From NCBI RefSeq assembly GCF_902170305.1, contig NZ_CABHWW010000014.1, positions 124,001 through 188,000 on the forward strand: 64,000 nt of DNA, in the 5' to 3' direction. Source of the stretch: Yersinia alsatica (GTDB lineage Bacteria > Pseudomonadota > Gammaproteobacteria > Enterobacterales > Enterobacteriaceae). Both the position numbers and the translations under genes were made by a program. Positions 29,306 through 38,072 of the stretch are shown here, piece after piece (position 1 is the stretch's first letter; each line of letters starts with the position of its first letter). The notes beneath the pieces are model-generated. The model was not told the DNA's origin. It searched no databases and worked only from the letters and a program-made list of their open reading frames with translations.

Positions 29306-29664
29306 TGGCTAATGGGCTCAGCAGCAAAAAACTGTACCGGGTACCGGAAGAGGGCATGATCAAAGGAGTCTGTGCGGGTTTGGCGCACTATTTTGATATT
29401 CCGGTACGCTTGATCCGGGTGATGGTGGTTTTATCACTATTTTTCGGCCTGTTCGTGTTTACCATTGTGGCCTACATCGTACTGACTTTTATGTTGGAAC
29501 CGGCTCCCGCCAGCAGTTTCAGCGAACATCGAGAAGCAACGCCAAGGCAGCTTCTCGATCAGCTCGAGTATGAGTTGGGGGCAGGTGAGCAGCGTCTGCG
29601 TCAGGTCGAGCGCTATGTCACATCCGAGACCTTCGGGGTGCGCAGCCGTTTTCGTCAGTTGTAA
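29305..29664 (+). CDS. pspC: Phage-shock protein PspC
   Basis: Inner-membrane protein of 119 residues with the PspC domain: KLYRVPEEGMIKGVCAGLAHYFD at the N terminus, a membrane segment (about 37-62), and a C-terminal helix ending ETFGVRSRFRQL, typical of the family. The start at 29305 overlaps the pspB stop. Signal partner of PspB. Confidence 0.94.
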   Translation: MANGLSSKKLYRVPEEGMIKGVCAGLAHYFDIPVRLIRVMVVLSLFFGLFVFTIVAYIVLTFMLEPAPASSFSEHREATPRQLLDQLEYELGAGEQRLRQVERYVTSETFGVRSRFRQL

Positions 29665-29712
29665 TATCACGGGATAAGTCATCCCAATTTCGGCTTGCCG
29701 GAGGGTAAGAAG

Positions 29713-29952
29713 ATGAACAAAAACCTCGCCCGCACGCGAGCCGGTGTAGTATTAACGACAATAGCTAAAATTATTTTTACTGTCGCACTGACCTATGGCC
29801 CCGCCGGTGCCGCTGGCTTGATAGTAAAAAATGTCAGCCGTAAGCCCCTACGTTGGTTGCTGTTGATGATGCTGGAGCCTATTTTAAAACGGGCGATGGG
29901 GGCCGCTGCGGGCCAATTTGCCAAGGAGAAGCATGAAACGACTGCAAAATGA
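29713..29952 (+). CDS. pspD: Phage-shock protein PspD
   Basis: A 79-residue peripheral/inner-membrane protein of unclear role; the central stretch LTYGPAGAAGLIVKNVSRKPLR and two hydrophobic helices match E. coli PspD (RYGPAGVAGW). ATG 29713 follows GGAGGG; a TTG 18 bp upstream is also in frame. Its 3' end overlaps ycjX by 20 bases. Confidence 0.85.
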   Translation: MNKNLARTRAGVVLTTIAKIIFTVALTYGPAGAAGLIVKNVSRKPLRWLLLMMLEPILKRAMGAAAGQFAKEKHETTAK

Positions 29953-31330
29953 AATTACGTCTTTGGTTAACCGTGGGATGGACCGTCATCTGCGGTTAGC
30001 GGTAACCGGCCTGAGCCGCAGCGGGAAAACCGCCTTTATCACTTCGTTAGTGAATCAATTACTTCATGTCCACAGCGGTGCACGTTTGCCGCTGTTTTCT
30101 GCTGTCCGCGAGGAGCGGTTGCTCGGCGTAAAACGGGTGCCGCAACGTGACTTGGGTATCCAACGTTTTACTTATGATGAAGGGCTGGCCTCTTTATATG
30201 GTACGCCGCCAAACTGGCCAACTCCCACCCGTGGCGTCAGCGAAATTCGTCTGGCGCTGCGTTTTCGCTCTGGTGATTCGTTGCTGCGTCACTTTAAAGA
30301 GACTTCGACGCTGTATCTGGAAATTGTCGATTATCCGGGTGAATGGTTGCTAGATTTGCCGATGCTGGAGCAGGACTATTTAAGTTGGTCGCGCCAGATG
30401 GCGGGGCTGTTACAAGGTGATCGTGCCAAGTGGGCCGAGCCTTGGCTAGCACTGTGCCAGCAGTGTGACCCACTGGCACCGGCAGACGAAAATCAACTGG
30501 CAGCGATTGCACAAGCCTATACCGATTATCTGATTCGTTGCAAAAATGAAGGGCTGCATTTTATTCAGCCAGGGCGATTTGTGTTACCCGGCGATATGGC
30601 GGGCGCACCGGCATTACAGTTTTTCCCATGGCCGGATGTCAACAGCTTGGGTGAATCTCGGTTAGCTCAAGCAGATAAACACTCCAATTTGGGGATGTTA
30701 CGCGCTCGTTTTAACTATTATTGCAACTCGGTGGTGAAAGGTTTCTATAAAGAGCATTTTGTGCGTTTTGACCGGCAAATCGTGCTGGTGGACTGCTTGC
30801 AACCCCTGAACAGCGGGCCGCAGGCATTCAATGATATGCGTTTGGCGCTGACACAATTGATGCAGAGTTTCCATTATGGGAAGCGTACTTTATTCCGCCG
30901 CCTATTCTCACCATGTATTGATAAGTTGATGTTCGCGGCAACCAAAGCTGACCATGTCACGGCAGATCAACATGCCAATTTGGTTTCTTTGCTCCAGCAA
31001 CTGGTGCAAGAAGCTTGGCAGAATGCGGCTTTCGAAGGGATTAGCATGGATTGTGTCGGGTTGGCCTCGGTACAAGCAACAGAGAGCGGCATTGTCGAGC
31101 ATCAAGGGCAGAAAATACCGGCGTTACGGGGCCATCGTCTGAGTGATGGTATGCCGCTGACGGTGTTTCCCGGCGATGTTCCAGCCCGTTTACCGGGCCC
31201 GGCTTTTTGGCAGCAGCAAGGCTTCCATTTTGATGAGTTTCGCCCGCAGGCGGTCAATGTGGACAGCCCATTGCCTCATATTCGTCTTGATGCGGTGATG
31301 GAATTTTTATTGGGAGATAAATTGCGATGA
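29933..31330 (+). CDS. ycjX: P-loop NTPase-like protein YcjX
   Basis: Cytoplasmic protein of 465 residues (same as E. coli), DUF463 family, under psp control. The P-loop is [10 protein letters not shown] (residues 26-35), and DYPGEW resembles a DxxG switch motif; EIVDYPG..LLDLPM suggests a GTPase-type fold. Role in phage shock unknown. ATG 29933 has AAGGAGAAGC upstream; the longer frame is rejected. It overlaps pspD by 20 bases and ycjF by four. Confidence 0.9.
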   Translation: MKRLQNEITSLVNRGMDRHLRLAVTGLSRSGKTAFITSLVNQLLHVHSGARLPLFSAVREERLLGVKRVPQRDLGIQRFTYDEGLASLYGTPPNWPTPTRGVSEIRLALRFRSGDSLLRHFKETSTLYLEIVDYPGEWLLDLPMLEQDYLSWSRQMAGLLQGDRAKWAEPWLALCQQCDPLAPADENQLAAIAQAYTDYLIRCKNEGLHFIQPGRFVLPGDMAGAPALQFFPWPDVNSLGESRLAQADKHSNLGMLRARFNYYCNSVVKGFYKEHFVRFDRQIVLVDCLQPLNSGPQAFNDMRLALTQLMQSFHYGKRTLFRRLFSPCIDKLMFAATKADHVTADQHANLVSLLQQLVQEAWQNAAFEGISMDCVGLASVQATESGIVEHQGQKIPALRGHRLSDGMPLTVFPGDVPARLPGPAFWQQQGFHFDEFRPQAVNVDSPLPHIRLDAVMEFLLGDKLR

Positions 31331-32391
31331 GCGAGCCGTTAAAACCTCGAATCGATTTTGAACAGCCATTGCAACCACTGGATGAACCGGTATTAAAAGC
31401 GGCGCAGGATTTCAGCCAGCAAGCTAGCGAGAATTTCTATCCTGCCACCCCGGAATTAGATGCAGAAAATGAAGAAGGTCGGGTTGAAGGGCTAGTTAAT
31501 GCGGCACTGAAACCTAAACGTAGTCTGTGGCGTAAAATGGTCACTGCCGGTGTGGCACTATTTGGTGTCAGTGTGATGGCTCAGTCAGTGCAATGGGTCA
31601 ACCAAGCCTGGCAGCAACAAGATTGGATAGCGCTGGGGGCTACCACTGCCGGGGGGCTGATTGTGTTGGCGGGCGTTGGCTCGGTAGTGACGGAGTGGCG
31701 GCGCTTATACCGGCTGCGTCAACGGGCTGAAGAGCGTGATATCGCGCGCGAACTGCTGGTTAGCCACGGGATTGGTCAGGGGCGGGCGTTTTGTGAAAAA
31801 CTGGCACGTCAGGCTGGGCTGGATCAAGGGCATCCGGCATTACAGCGCTGGCAAGCGTCGCTGCATGAAACCCATAACGATCGTGAAGTCGTTGAACTTT
31901 ATGCCAAATTGGTACAGCCAGCTCTGGATAATCAGGCGCGGGCCGAAATCAGCCGTTATGCTGCTGAATCCGCATTGATGATAGCCGTTAGCCCATTAGC
32001 GCTGGTGGATATGGCCTTTATTGCCTGGCGTAATATCAGGCTAATTAATCGTATTGCGGCTTTGTATGGCATTGAACTGGGATATTTCAGCCGCATTAGG
32101 CTGTTCCGCCTGGTGCTGCTGAACATTGCTTTTGCCGGTGCTTCAGAATTGGTGCGTGAAGTGGGTATGGATTGGTTGTCTCAGGATTTGGCTGCGCGTC
32201 TATCAGCCCGTGCTGCCCAAGGCATTGGGGCGGGGTTGCTGACGGCCAGACTGGGTATCAAAGCTATGGAACTGTGCCGCCCATTACCTTGGTTGGGGGA
32301 GGATAAACCTAAGTTAGGTGATTTCCGCCGCCAGTTGATTAGCCAACTGAAAAACACCTTGCCCAAAAAAGATAAGATTAGTCAGCCGTGA
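31327..32391 (+). CDS. ycjF: DUF697-family inner-membrane protein YcjF
   Basis: A 354-residue protein (E. coli 353) with two N-proximal membrane segments (about residues 68-88 and 100-120) and a more hydrophobic C-terminal half (about 210-240). Partner gene of ycjX; its start overlaps the ycjX stop (ATGA). Ends the psp transcript; convergent with the RES toxin. Confidence 0.9.
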   Translation: MSEPLKPRIDFEQPLQPLDEPVLKAAQDFSQQASENFYPATPELDAENEEGRVEGLVNAALKPKRSLWRKMVTAGVALFGVSVMAQSVQWVNQAWQQQDWIALGATTAGGLIVLAGVGSVVTEWRRLYRLRQRAEERDIARELLVSHGIGQGRAFCEKLARQAGLDQGHPALQRWQASLHETHNDREVVELYAKLVQPALDNQARAEISRYAAESALMIAVSPLALVDMAFIAWRNIRLINRIAALYGIELGYFSRIRLFRLVLLNIAFAGASELVREVGMDWLSQDLAARLSARAAQGIGAGLLTARLGIKAMELCRPLPWLGEDKPKLGDFRRQLISQLKNTLPKKDKISQP

Positions 32392-32417
32392 CAAGCGTTA
32401 ACCCTTGGTTTTGAAGA

Positions 32418-32876
32418 CTATTTTAGGCGTGAGTCAAAGGAAAAAGAGAGCGGCTTGACACTGGTCAGGCAAGCTTGAAAGTCTTGGTGGCGAGGGTTAA
32501 CCAGCAGGTTATTTTCTGATGGCACCAGAGTAGAGGGAACCAGTAATCCAAGTGATGATTCTGACTCCAGCCATTCGGTGCCAATATCCATTGTGGCTAC
32601 CGGTGCCGGATCACTGCGCCAGTCAGTTGGCCAGTCCTGCGGCTGTAGCAGCATGATATTGCTGTCATCTATCTCAATCTGGAATAGCTCGAACTCACTC
32701 AATGTTGAGCTACCCTGAATATGCACTAAGGTTTCCAGCATCGCTAGCGACACACTGCTGGCTAAGTAGATAGCCGCATGTCCCTTGTGGTTCCAGCGAC
32801 CGCCATAGATTTCTGCCCCGTAGCCAGTCCAGGTTGACGCCAGATAATGGCGCATCACAATGCGGTAGAAAATCAT
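32418..32876 (-). CDS. RES-domain NAD+-depleting toxin
   Basis: A 152-residue RES-family toxin; known members deplete NAD+. Family residues are all visible: Arg in YGGRWNHKG (25-33), Tyr and Ser in AIYLASSVSLAMLETLVH with the catalytic Glu (TLVH context, residue 48), and Ser in the late STLVPSENNLLVNPRH. It appears intact. Upstream lies the Xre/ParS antitoxin, but with a 91-bp gap rather than the usual four-base overlap, and a 9-codon ORF whose stop overlaps the toxin ATG. Confidence 0.88.
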   Translation of the reverse strand: MIFYRIVMRHYLASTWTGYGAEIYGGRWNHKGHAAIYLASSVSLAMLETLVHIQGSSTLSEFELFQIEIDDSNIMLLQPQDWPTDWRSDPAPVATMDIGTEWLESESSLGLLVPSTLVPSENNLLVNPRHQDFQACLTSVKPLSFSFDSRLK

Positions 32877-32905
32877 CAGTAACGGCCCGTCTGGCGGTCA
32901 TTCAT
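32876..32905 (-). CDS. Nine-codon ORF overlapping the RES toxin start
   Basis: ATG 32905 encodes MNDRQTGRY, then TGA, and the TGA shares its final A with the toxin ATG (TGATG), a translational-coupling geometry. AGGGTGA lies about nine bases upstream of its ATG. No coding evidence beyond this; it could be chance. Confidence 0.3.
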   Translation of the reverse strand: MNDRQTGRY

Positions 32906-32967
32906 GGCAAAATCACCCTGTTAGAATACTTAGCCCTGTACCCGATGCGTAAGCTCGGTCCTTGCTA

Positions 32968-33414
32968 CTATGAAAATACGCCGTGCTCTAGCCGGCCAAT
33001 TAAATCACAAACTTCCAGTGCACCGGTTTCTGTTTCCAGCAAAGAATCAGGGCTGCGCTGACCCAAGCCTTTGATCGGGGTAGACATCCAGGTGATGGCG
33101 CGGTTTTTATCACCACCGAACAAATCAACGGCTGCATCCATTACGCGGACAAAACGCGCAATTCGCTCACTCTCTTCGGGGGTAAAACGACCATCATGAG
33201 TGCGTCGGCGGGTGAGGCTGCGGCTGGGAATCCCGGTTGCACGTAATATTTCGGCTTTAGGTATTGATGCCCATAGATGAATACTGTCGATAACATCAAC
33301 AGAAAAACCCATTTTGATGCTATCTACCAATACAGGACCGCGGCTGGCGGGCAAGCCAATCTCACGCCATAGCGCGCCTGTTTTGGTCGCTGGGGCTGGG
33401 TGATATGCTCTCAT
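32968..33414 (-). CDS. MbcA/ParS/Xre-family antitoxin
   Basis: A 148-residue antitoxin of RES modules. The N-terminal Xre-like helix-turn-helix includes LWASIPKAEILRATGIPSRSL, and the C-terminal DUF2384-type toxin-binding part runs through ESERIARFVRVMDAAVDLFGG, WMSTPIKGLGQRSPDSLL and the terminal LIGRLEHGVFS, the family-typical end. It has an AGGAGG ribosome-binding site, and an operator-like inverted repeat over its promoter. It neutralises the toxin and probably represses the pair. Confidence 0.88.
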   Translation of the reverse strand: MRAYHPAPATKTGALWREIGLPASRGPVLVDSIKMGFSVDVIDSIHLWASIPKAEILRATGIPSRSLTRRRTHDGRFTPEESERIARFVRVMDAAVDLFGGDKNRAITWMSTPIKGLGQRSPDSLLETETGALEVCDLIGRLEHGVFS

Positions 33415-33432
33415 GTAACCTCCTCGGTCAAT

Positions 33433-33472
33433 TGGCTACCTCTACTATAGCCAGTTGGCCGATACAAAGCAA
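33433..33472 (-). promoter_or_regulatory. Promoter with overlapping inverted repeat, RES/Xre operon
   Basis: On the minus strand, -35 TTGCTT (33467-33472), 17-bp spacer, -10 TATAGT (33444-33449). The inverted repeat TGGCTA-N9-TAGCCA (33433-33453) covers the -10. It is placed for autorepression by the Xre antitoxin. The remaining divergent gap to tyrR (to 33732) holds no other recognisable feature. Confidence 0.6.
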
Positions 33473-33732
33473 AGTGTCACTCGCGCTTGACGAAGAGCTT
33501 GACGCGATTAAGCATTATATTATTCTGAATTATTAGAATAAAAACTAATATGTCGCTATATAGTTCGGCTATAGGCGCTGATGATATTTCCTTTCTGTGC
33601 TTTATCGAGCAAAAAAAACAATAAAAAGCCGATTCCTGTCAACTTTTGCTGACAGACTGCTTCATCAGCACAGGGGGACAGGGTATTATCATGGCAGATA
33701 TTCCGCACCTGCCATATATAAGGTCGATACTG

Positions 33733-35310
33733 ATGCGCTTGGAAGTTTTTTGCGAAGACCGACTCGGTCTCACCAGAGAGTTACTTGATCTCTTGGTTTT
33801 ACGCAGCATTGATTTACGGGGGATCGAAATTGATCCGATTGGCCGCATTTACCTGAACTTCTCCCAACTGGACTTCAGTGTATTTAGCGCCTTAATGATG
33901 GATATTCGGCGCATTGAAGGTGTCACTGATGTCCGAACCGTCTCTTTCATGCCGTCAGAGCGCGAACACCGTTCGCTGCGGGCATTGCTTGAGTCCATGC
34001 CCGAGCCTGTATTTTCTATCGATTTGAAAGGTAATCTTGAGTTAGCCAACCCTGCCGCTCGCGAGTTATTTTCCCTTAATGAAGAGAAAATCCGCCATAA
34101 AACGGCCGGTGGTTTGCTGGGTGGGTATAACTTTGCCCGCTGGTTTGAAGAGGGCGAAACCGCGCCTCATACTGAACGGGTGTTGATCAATAATCAGGAT
34201 TACCTGATGGAAATCACCCCGATTCAGCTTGAAGATGAAAATCAGCAGAGCCAGACCGTGGGGGCCGTGGTGATGTTAAAATCCACCGCGCGCATGGGCA
34301 AACAGCTGCAAATTTTATCGGTTAATGACGATACTGAATTTAAACAGATTGTTGCGACCAGCACGAAGATGCGCCAGGTACTTGAACAAGCACGTAAATT
34401 GGCCATGCTGGATGCACCTTTACTGCTCGTGGGTGATACCGGCACCGGCAAAGACTTATTAGCGCGCGCCTGCCATCTGCGCAGCCCGCGCGGGAAAATG
34501 CCATTCCTCGGCTTAAACTGTGCGTCGATGCCAGATGATGTGGTAGAAAGCGAGCTATTTGGCTATGCCGCGGGAGCTTATCCTAATGCCATTGAGGGCA
34601 AAAAGGGCTTCTTTGAGCAGGCTAATGGCGGCTCGGTGCTGCTGGATGAAATCGGCGAAATGTCGCCTCGCATGCAAATCAAATTGTTGCGCTTCCTTAA
34701 TGACGGGACTTTCCGCCGGGTTGGGGAGGAGCACGAGGTGCATGTCGATGTGCGGGTTATTTGCGCGACACAAAAGAATTTAGTGGAGTTGGTACAGCGT
34801 GGTGAATTCCGTGAGGATTTATATTATCGCCTCAATGTATTGACCATCACTTTGCCGCCATTGCGTGAGCGTCAGGCCGACATCATGCCGCTGACGGCGA
34901 TGTTTGTGGCGCGTTTTTCCGACGAACAAGGCGTGCCGCGGCCTAAATTGGCCCCTGAACTGAGTAGCTTCCTGACGAATTATGGCTGGCCTGGCAATGT
35001 GCGGCAGTTGAAAAATGCTATCTACCGCGCCCTGACTCAGTTGGAAGGGTCTGAGTTACGGCCGCAAGATATCATTTTACCGGAGTTCGAAGTTGAAGCT
35101 GCGCTTGGGGATGAAGTTCTCGATGGCTCACTTGATGACATCAGCAAACGTTTCGAACGCTCTGTTTTGACTCGCCTTTATCGCAATTATCCTAGTACAC
35201 GTAAGCTGGCCAAACGGTTGGGGGTTTCTCACACCGCCATTGCGAATAAGCTACGTGAATATGGCTTGAGCAGTAAGCGAGTTACTAGTGATGAAAGTGA
35301 AGAAGAGTAA
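33733..35310 (+). CDS. tyrR: Aromatic amino acid regulator TyrR
   Basis: DNA-binding regulator of aromatic amino acid genes, 525 residues (E. coli 513). ACT domain at the N terminus (MRLEVFCEDRLGLTRELL..), PAS-like part (about 78-190), AAA+ core with Walker A GDTGTGKD (234-241) and Walker B LLDEIGEM, and a C-terminal Fis-type helix-turn-helix (TRKLAKRLGVSHTAIANKL). Unlike E. coli TyrR, which lacks the sigma-54 loop, this protein has SELFGYAAGAYPNAIEGKKG, where GAYPNA (281-286) occupies the GAFTGA position. Start ATG 33733 matches E. coli. Confidence 0.95.
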   Translation: MRLEVFCEDRLGLTRELLDLLVLRSIDLRGIEIDPIGRIYLNFSQLDFSVFSALMMDIRRIEGVTDVRTVSFMPSEREHRSLRALLESMPEPVFSIDLKGNLELANPAARELFSLNEEKIRHKTAGGLLGGYNFARWFEEGETAPHTERVLINNQDYLMEITPIQLEDENQQSQTVGAVVMLKSTARMGKQLQILSVNDDTEFKQIVATSTKMRQVLEQARKLAMLDAPLLLVGDTGTGKDLLARACHLRSPRGKMPFLGLNCASMPDDVVESELFGYAAGAYPNAIEGKKGFFEQANGGSVLLDEIGEMSPRMQIKLLRFLNDGTFRRVGEEHEVHVDVRVICATQKNLVELVQRGEFREDLYYRLNVLTITLPPLRERQADIMPLTAMFVARFSDEQGVPRPKLAPELSSFLTNYGWPGNVRQLKNAIYRALTQLEGSELRPQDIILPEFEVEAALGDEVLDGSLDDISKRFERSVLTRLYRNYPSTRKLAKRLGVSHTAIANKLREYGLSSKRVTSDESEEE

Positions 35311-35381
35311 GTTGCTGGCTTACTAGCGATATAGCTAAAGCCACATAACGTTCAGTAAAAAGACAATAGTGTCGGTGGCGA

Positions 35382-35416
35382 TAAAAAAACGGCTGAACCT
35401 AATGGGTCAGCCGTTT
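35382..35416. terminator. Terminator between tyrR and tpx
   Basis: Perfect 10-bp stem AAACGGCTGA / TCAGCCGTTT (35387-35416), loop 10. The minus strand continues with TTTTTTTAT, so it is a strong tpx terminator and a weaker one for tyrR. Confidence 0.85.
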
Positions 35417-35457
35417 GCATCATGACTTTAGTTTTAATGAAACCAAAGGCGTGATGG

Positions 35458-35961
35458 TTACTTCAGTGCCGCCAGAGCAGCATCATAGTTTGGTTCGGTA
35501 GTGATTTCGTTAACCAACTCACTGTAGATCACGTTGTCCTGACCATCCAGAACCACGACAGCGCGTGCAGTCAAACCCGCCAATGGGCCTTCAGTAATGG
35601 CTACACCGTAAGCTTGTTTGAACTCTGCGCCACGTAAAGTTGACAGCGTAACAACGTTGCTCAGGCCTTCAGCACCGCAAAAACGTGATTGAGCAAATGG
35701 CAGGTCAGAGGAGATACAAAGAACGACGGTGTTCTCAAGTTCGCCAGCCAGTTGGTTGAATTTGCGTACAGATGCGGCACAAACACCGGTATCGATACTT
35801 GGGAAGATGTTCAGGACTTTACGTTTGCCAACGAAGCTGCTCAATGCAACATCAGATAAATCTTTCGCTACCAAAGTAAAGTCTTTAGCTTTATCGCCCG
35901 GTTGTGGCAGTTGACCGGTAACGGTCACTGGATTGCCTTGGAAATGTACTGTCTGTGTCAT
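35458..35961 (-). CDS. tpx: Thiol peroxidase Tpx
   Basis: Periplasm-reported/cytosolic atypical 2-Cys peroxiredoxin reducing lipid and alkyl hydroperoxides with thioredoxin, 167 residues (E. coli 168). Peroxidatic Cys61 in [10 protein letters not shown] and resolving Cys95 in [12 protein letters not shown] 35961 (GGAGCAAATA upstream) gives the normal N terminus [12 protein letters not shown]; an upstream in-frame start adds 27 residues and is rejected. Divergent from ycjG, as in E. coli. Confidence 0.95.
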   Translation of the reverse strand: MTQTVHFQGNPVTVTGQLPQPGDKAKDFTLVAKDLSDVALSSFVGKRKVLNIFPSIDTGVCAASVRKFNQLAGELENTVVLCISSDLPFAQSRFCGAEGLSNVVTLSTLRGAEFKQAYGVAITEGPLAGLTARAVVVLDGQDNVIYSELVNEITTEPNYDAALAALK

Positions 35962-36113
35962 TATTTGCTCCATTTTACAGATGTGTAACACGAAGTTCAG
36001 TTTAAGGTAACAATGGCAGCTTGGATATGAGAAATTTGCCAAATAATTGAGATTTTACTGACGTTAAGTCCTCGCACTTGACGCCAAAGCCTGAATTCTG
36101 CCGAGGAACCCTT

Positions 36114-37085
36114 ATGAGAACCATGCGTTGTTATCCTGAGGCCTGGCCTCTTCACTCCGCGTTTGTTATTTCACGCGGAAGCCGTACTGAAGCCAAAGTT
36201 GTGGTGGTCGAGATTGAGGAAGAGGGTATCCGTGCATTGGGTGAATGTACGCCATATCCGCATTATGGTGAAAGTGAATCTTCGGTGATGGCTCAGTTGG
36301 CGCTGGTGGTAAGTGCGATAGAATATGGTATTTCACGCGAGGAGCTGCAGCAGCTCTTGCCAGCCGGGGCGGCAAGGAATGCGGTAGATTGCGCGTTATG
36401 GCAACTGGAGTGCTTACAGAATCAGCAAAGTTTATGGCAGCGGGCCCATATCCCTGCGATCCCTGCAATTTCCATGGCCCAGACTGTCAGCATTGGTACG
36501 CCGGAAGCCATGGCATACAGTGCCAGTGCATTAACACGTCTTGGCGCTAAACTATTAAAAATCAAGCTGGATGACCATCTTATTGCTGAACGTTTAGTCG
36601 CTATTCGCAGTGCCGCCCCTGAAGTGACCTTAATCGTCGATGCCAATGAAGCTTGGCAGCCAGAGGGCTTAGCGGCTCGTTGCCAGTTATTAGCAGATTT
36701 AGGCGTGGCAATGTTAGAGCAACCACTGCCCGCAGGTAAGGACGAATCATTGGAGAATTTTATCCATCCACTGCCTATTTGTGCCGATGAAAGCTGTCAT
36801 ACACGGGTTGACTTAGCCGGTCTGGTTGGTCGCTACGACATGGTTAACATCAAACTGGATAAAAGTGGCGGGTTAACTGAGGCGTTGCTATTAGCCGAGC
36901 AGGCAAAATCGATGGGATTTGCCATTATGCTCGGTTGCATGTTGTGTACGTCACGGGCGATCCGTGCCGCATTACCTCTGGCACCCGCCGCTCGTTTTGT
37001 CGATCTGGACGGCCCAACCTGGTTGGAACGCGATGTCGATGACGGCTTGCACTTCTCTACGGGGGCTATCGATTTATTGGTTTAA
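36114..37085 (+). CDS. ycjG: L-Ala-D/L-Glu epimerase YcjG
   Basis: Enolase-superfamily muconate-lactonizing subgroup enzyme of 323 residues that epimerises L-Ala-D-Glu from recycled murein peptides. Catalytic Lys149/Lys151 in KLLKIKL; metal ligands Asp176 (VDANEAW), Glu202 (LEQPL) and Asp225 (CADES); second Lys in VNIKLDKSGG. ATG 36114 has CGAGGAA upstream; the longer frame is rejected. It overlaps mpaA by four bases tail to tail. Confidence 0.93.
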   Translation: MRTMRCYPEAWPLHSAFVISRGSRTEAKVVVVEIEEEGIRALGECTPYPHYGESESSVMAQLALVVSAIEYGISREELQQLLPAGAARNAVDCALWQLECLQNQQSLWQRAHIPAIPAISMAQTVSIGTPEAMAYSASALTRLGAKLLKIKLDDHLIAERLVAIRSAAPEVTLIVDANEAWQPEGLAARCQLLADLGVAMLEQPLPAGKDESLENFIHPLPICADESCHTRVDLAGLVGRYDMVNIKLDKSGGLTEALLLAEQAKSMGFAIMLGCMLCTSRAIRAALPLAPAARFVDLDGPTWLERDVDDGLHFSTGAIDLLV

Positions 37086-37789
37086 TCCGTCAGTGTCAGT
37101 AAATCAATCAATGCGGCCAGATAACATTCACTGGCTGCATCGGCTGAAATTGGTGGCAACTCCGCGGTAATACAAGGTAAGTTGCGCTCAGCACACCAAC
37201 TGCCAAATGAACCCGGCGTGGCGTAGCCAACACTGGTGACCAGTGGCAATTCGAAATTGTCGGCGAGCCATGCTCCCAGCTCTGAACTGTCGGGATCTTC
37301 GATACAGGCCAGCGGCTCATGAAATGAGACAACCCAACTGGGGGAGAGTTGGTCAATTAATGTGCACAAAGCTTGAGTTTCCGGTTCTGAACCGGCGTAT
37401 TCCCCGGTCGATAACACCACGTCGCGTGCATCAGCTACGCTATTCCAGCGATAGACGGTATCTCCGGCCTGCCAATTTTTAGCTGGGAAATTACGATTAA
37501 GATCAACGCCATTGGCATTGGCACGTAGCCCCAGTTGGCAGCCGTCAGGATTCACCGCCAAGACTACGTGATGGCGCTGCTGTAGTGGCGAGATGCTGCG
37601 CAATGCACAGGAGAGGGCCACAATTGCCGCACTTTCATCACCATGAGTGCCAGCAATAATCAAGCCGGTATCAACTGATGGATTAAGTGCAGGGAAATAA
37701 AGCAGTGGTGCTCCCAGTAGGGATGTGCCGTAGTGTTGCCCTGGCGTAACCAGATTTCCCCGTGCTGTGCGGGGGCGAAGTTGGCTCAT
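37082..37789 (-). CDS. mpaA: Murein peptide amidase MpaA
   Basis: Zinc carboxypeptidase (M14 family) of 235 residues, hydrolysing the gamma-D-Glu-mDap bond of murein tripeptide. Zinc ligands His49 and Glu52 in GTHGDES, third His in VVSFHEPL; ANGVDLNRNFPA is substrate-binding, and TAELPP holds the late Glu region. ATG 37789 gives MSQLRPRTARG, as in E. coli. Works with MppA (uptake) and YcjG in peptide recycling. Confidence 0.93.
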   Translation of the reverse strand: MSQLRPRTARGNLVTPGQHYGTSLLGAPLLYFPALNPSVDTGLIIAGTHGDESAAIVALSCALRSISPLQQRHHVVLAVNPDGCQLGLRANANGVDLNRNFPAKNWQAGDTVYRWNSVADARDVVLSTGEYAGSEPETQALCTLIDQLSPSWVVSFHEPLACIEDPDSSELGAWLADNFELPLVTSVGYATPGSFGSWCAERNLPCITAELPPISADAASECYLAALIDLLTLTD

Positions 37790-38072
37790 GATAATCTCTG
37801 TTATTTCGCATATATTTATATTACATTCAACATAGCATCTAACATTATTACTTTGAATCAATAAGATAAGATATTTGGTAATAAACTGGGTAATGATTCA
37901 AAAAAGATGAAAGTTAAATTTGGCTGGTGATTGTAGCGCTGGGTTGTGGCTGCATTAGATGGCCACTAAATCGAGTATTCGACGGCCGTTATTATGATGT
38001 TTAATCTGCTAGTTTATGCTTATTAGACTTTTGCACTTTCGCTGAAATGGAACAACGAAAAGGTTATCAATT

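Noticed and set aside
32710-32901. 63-codon minus-strand frame starting just upstream of the RES toxin
   Set aside because: It is out of frame inside the toxin and has no family resemblance; the RES frame is complete.
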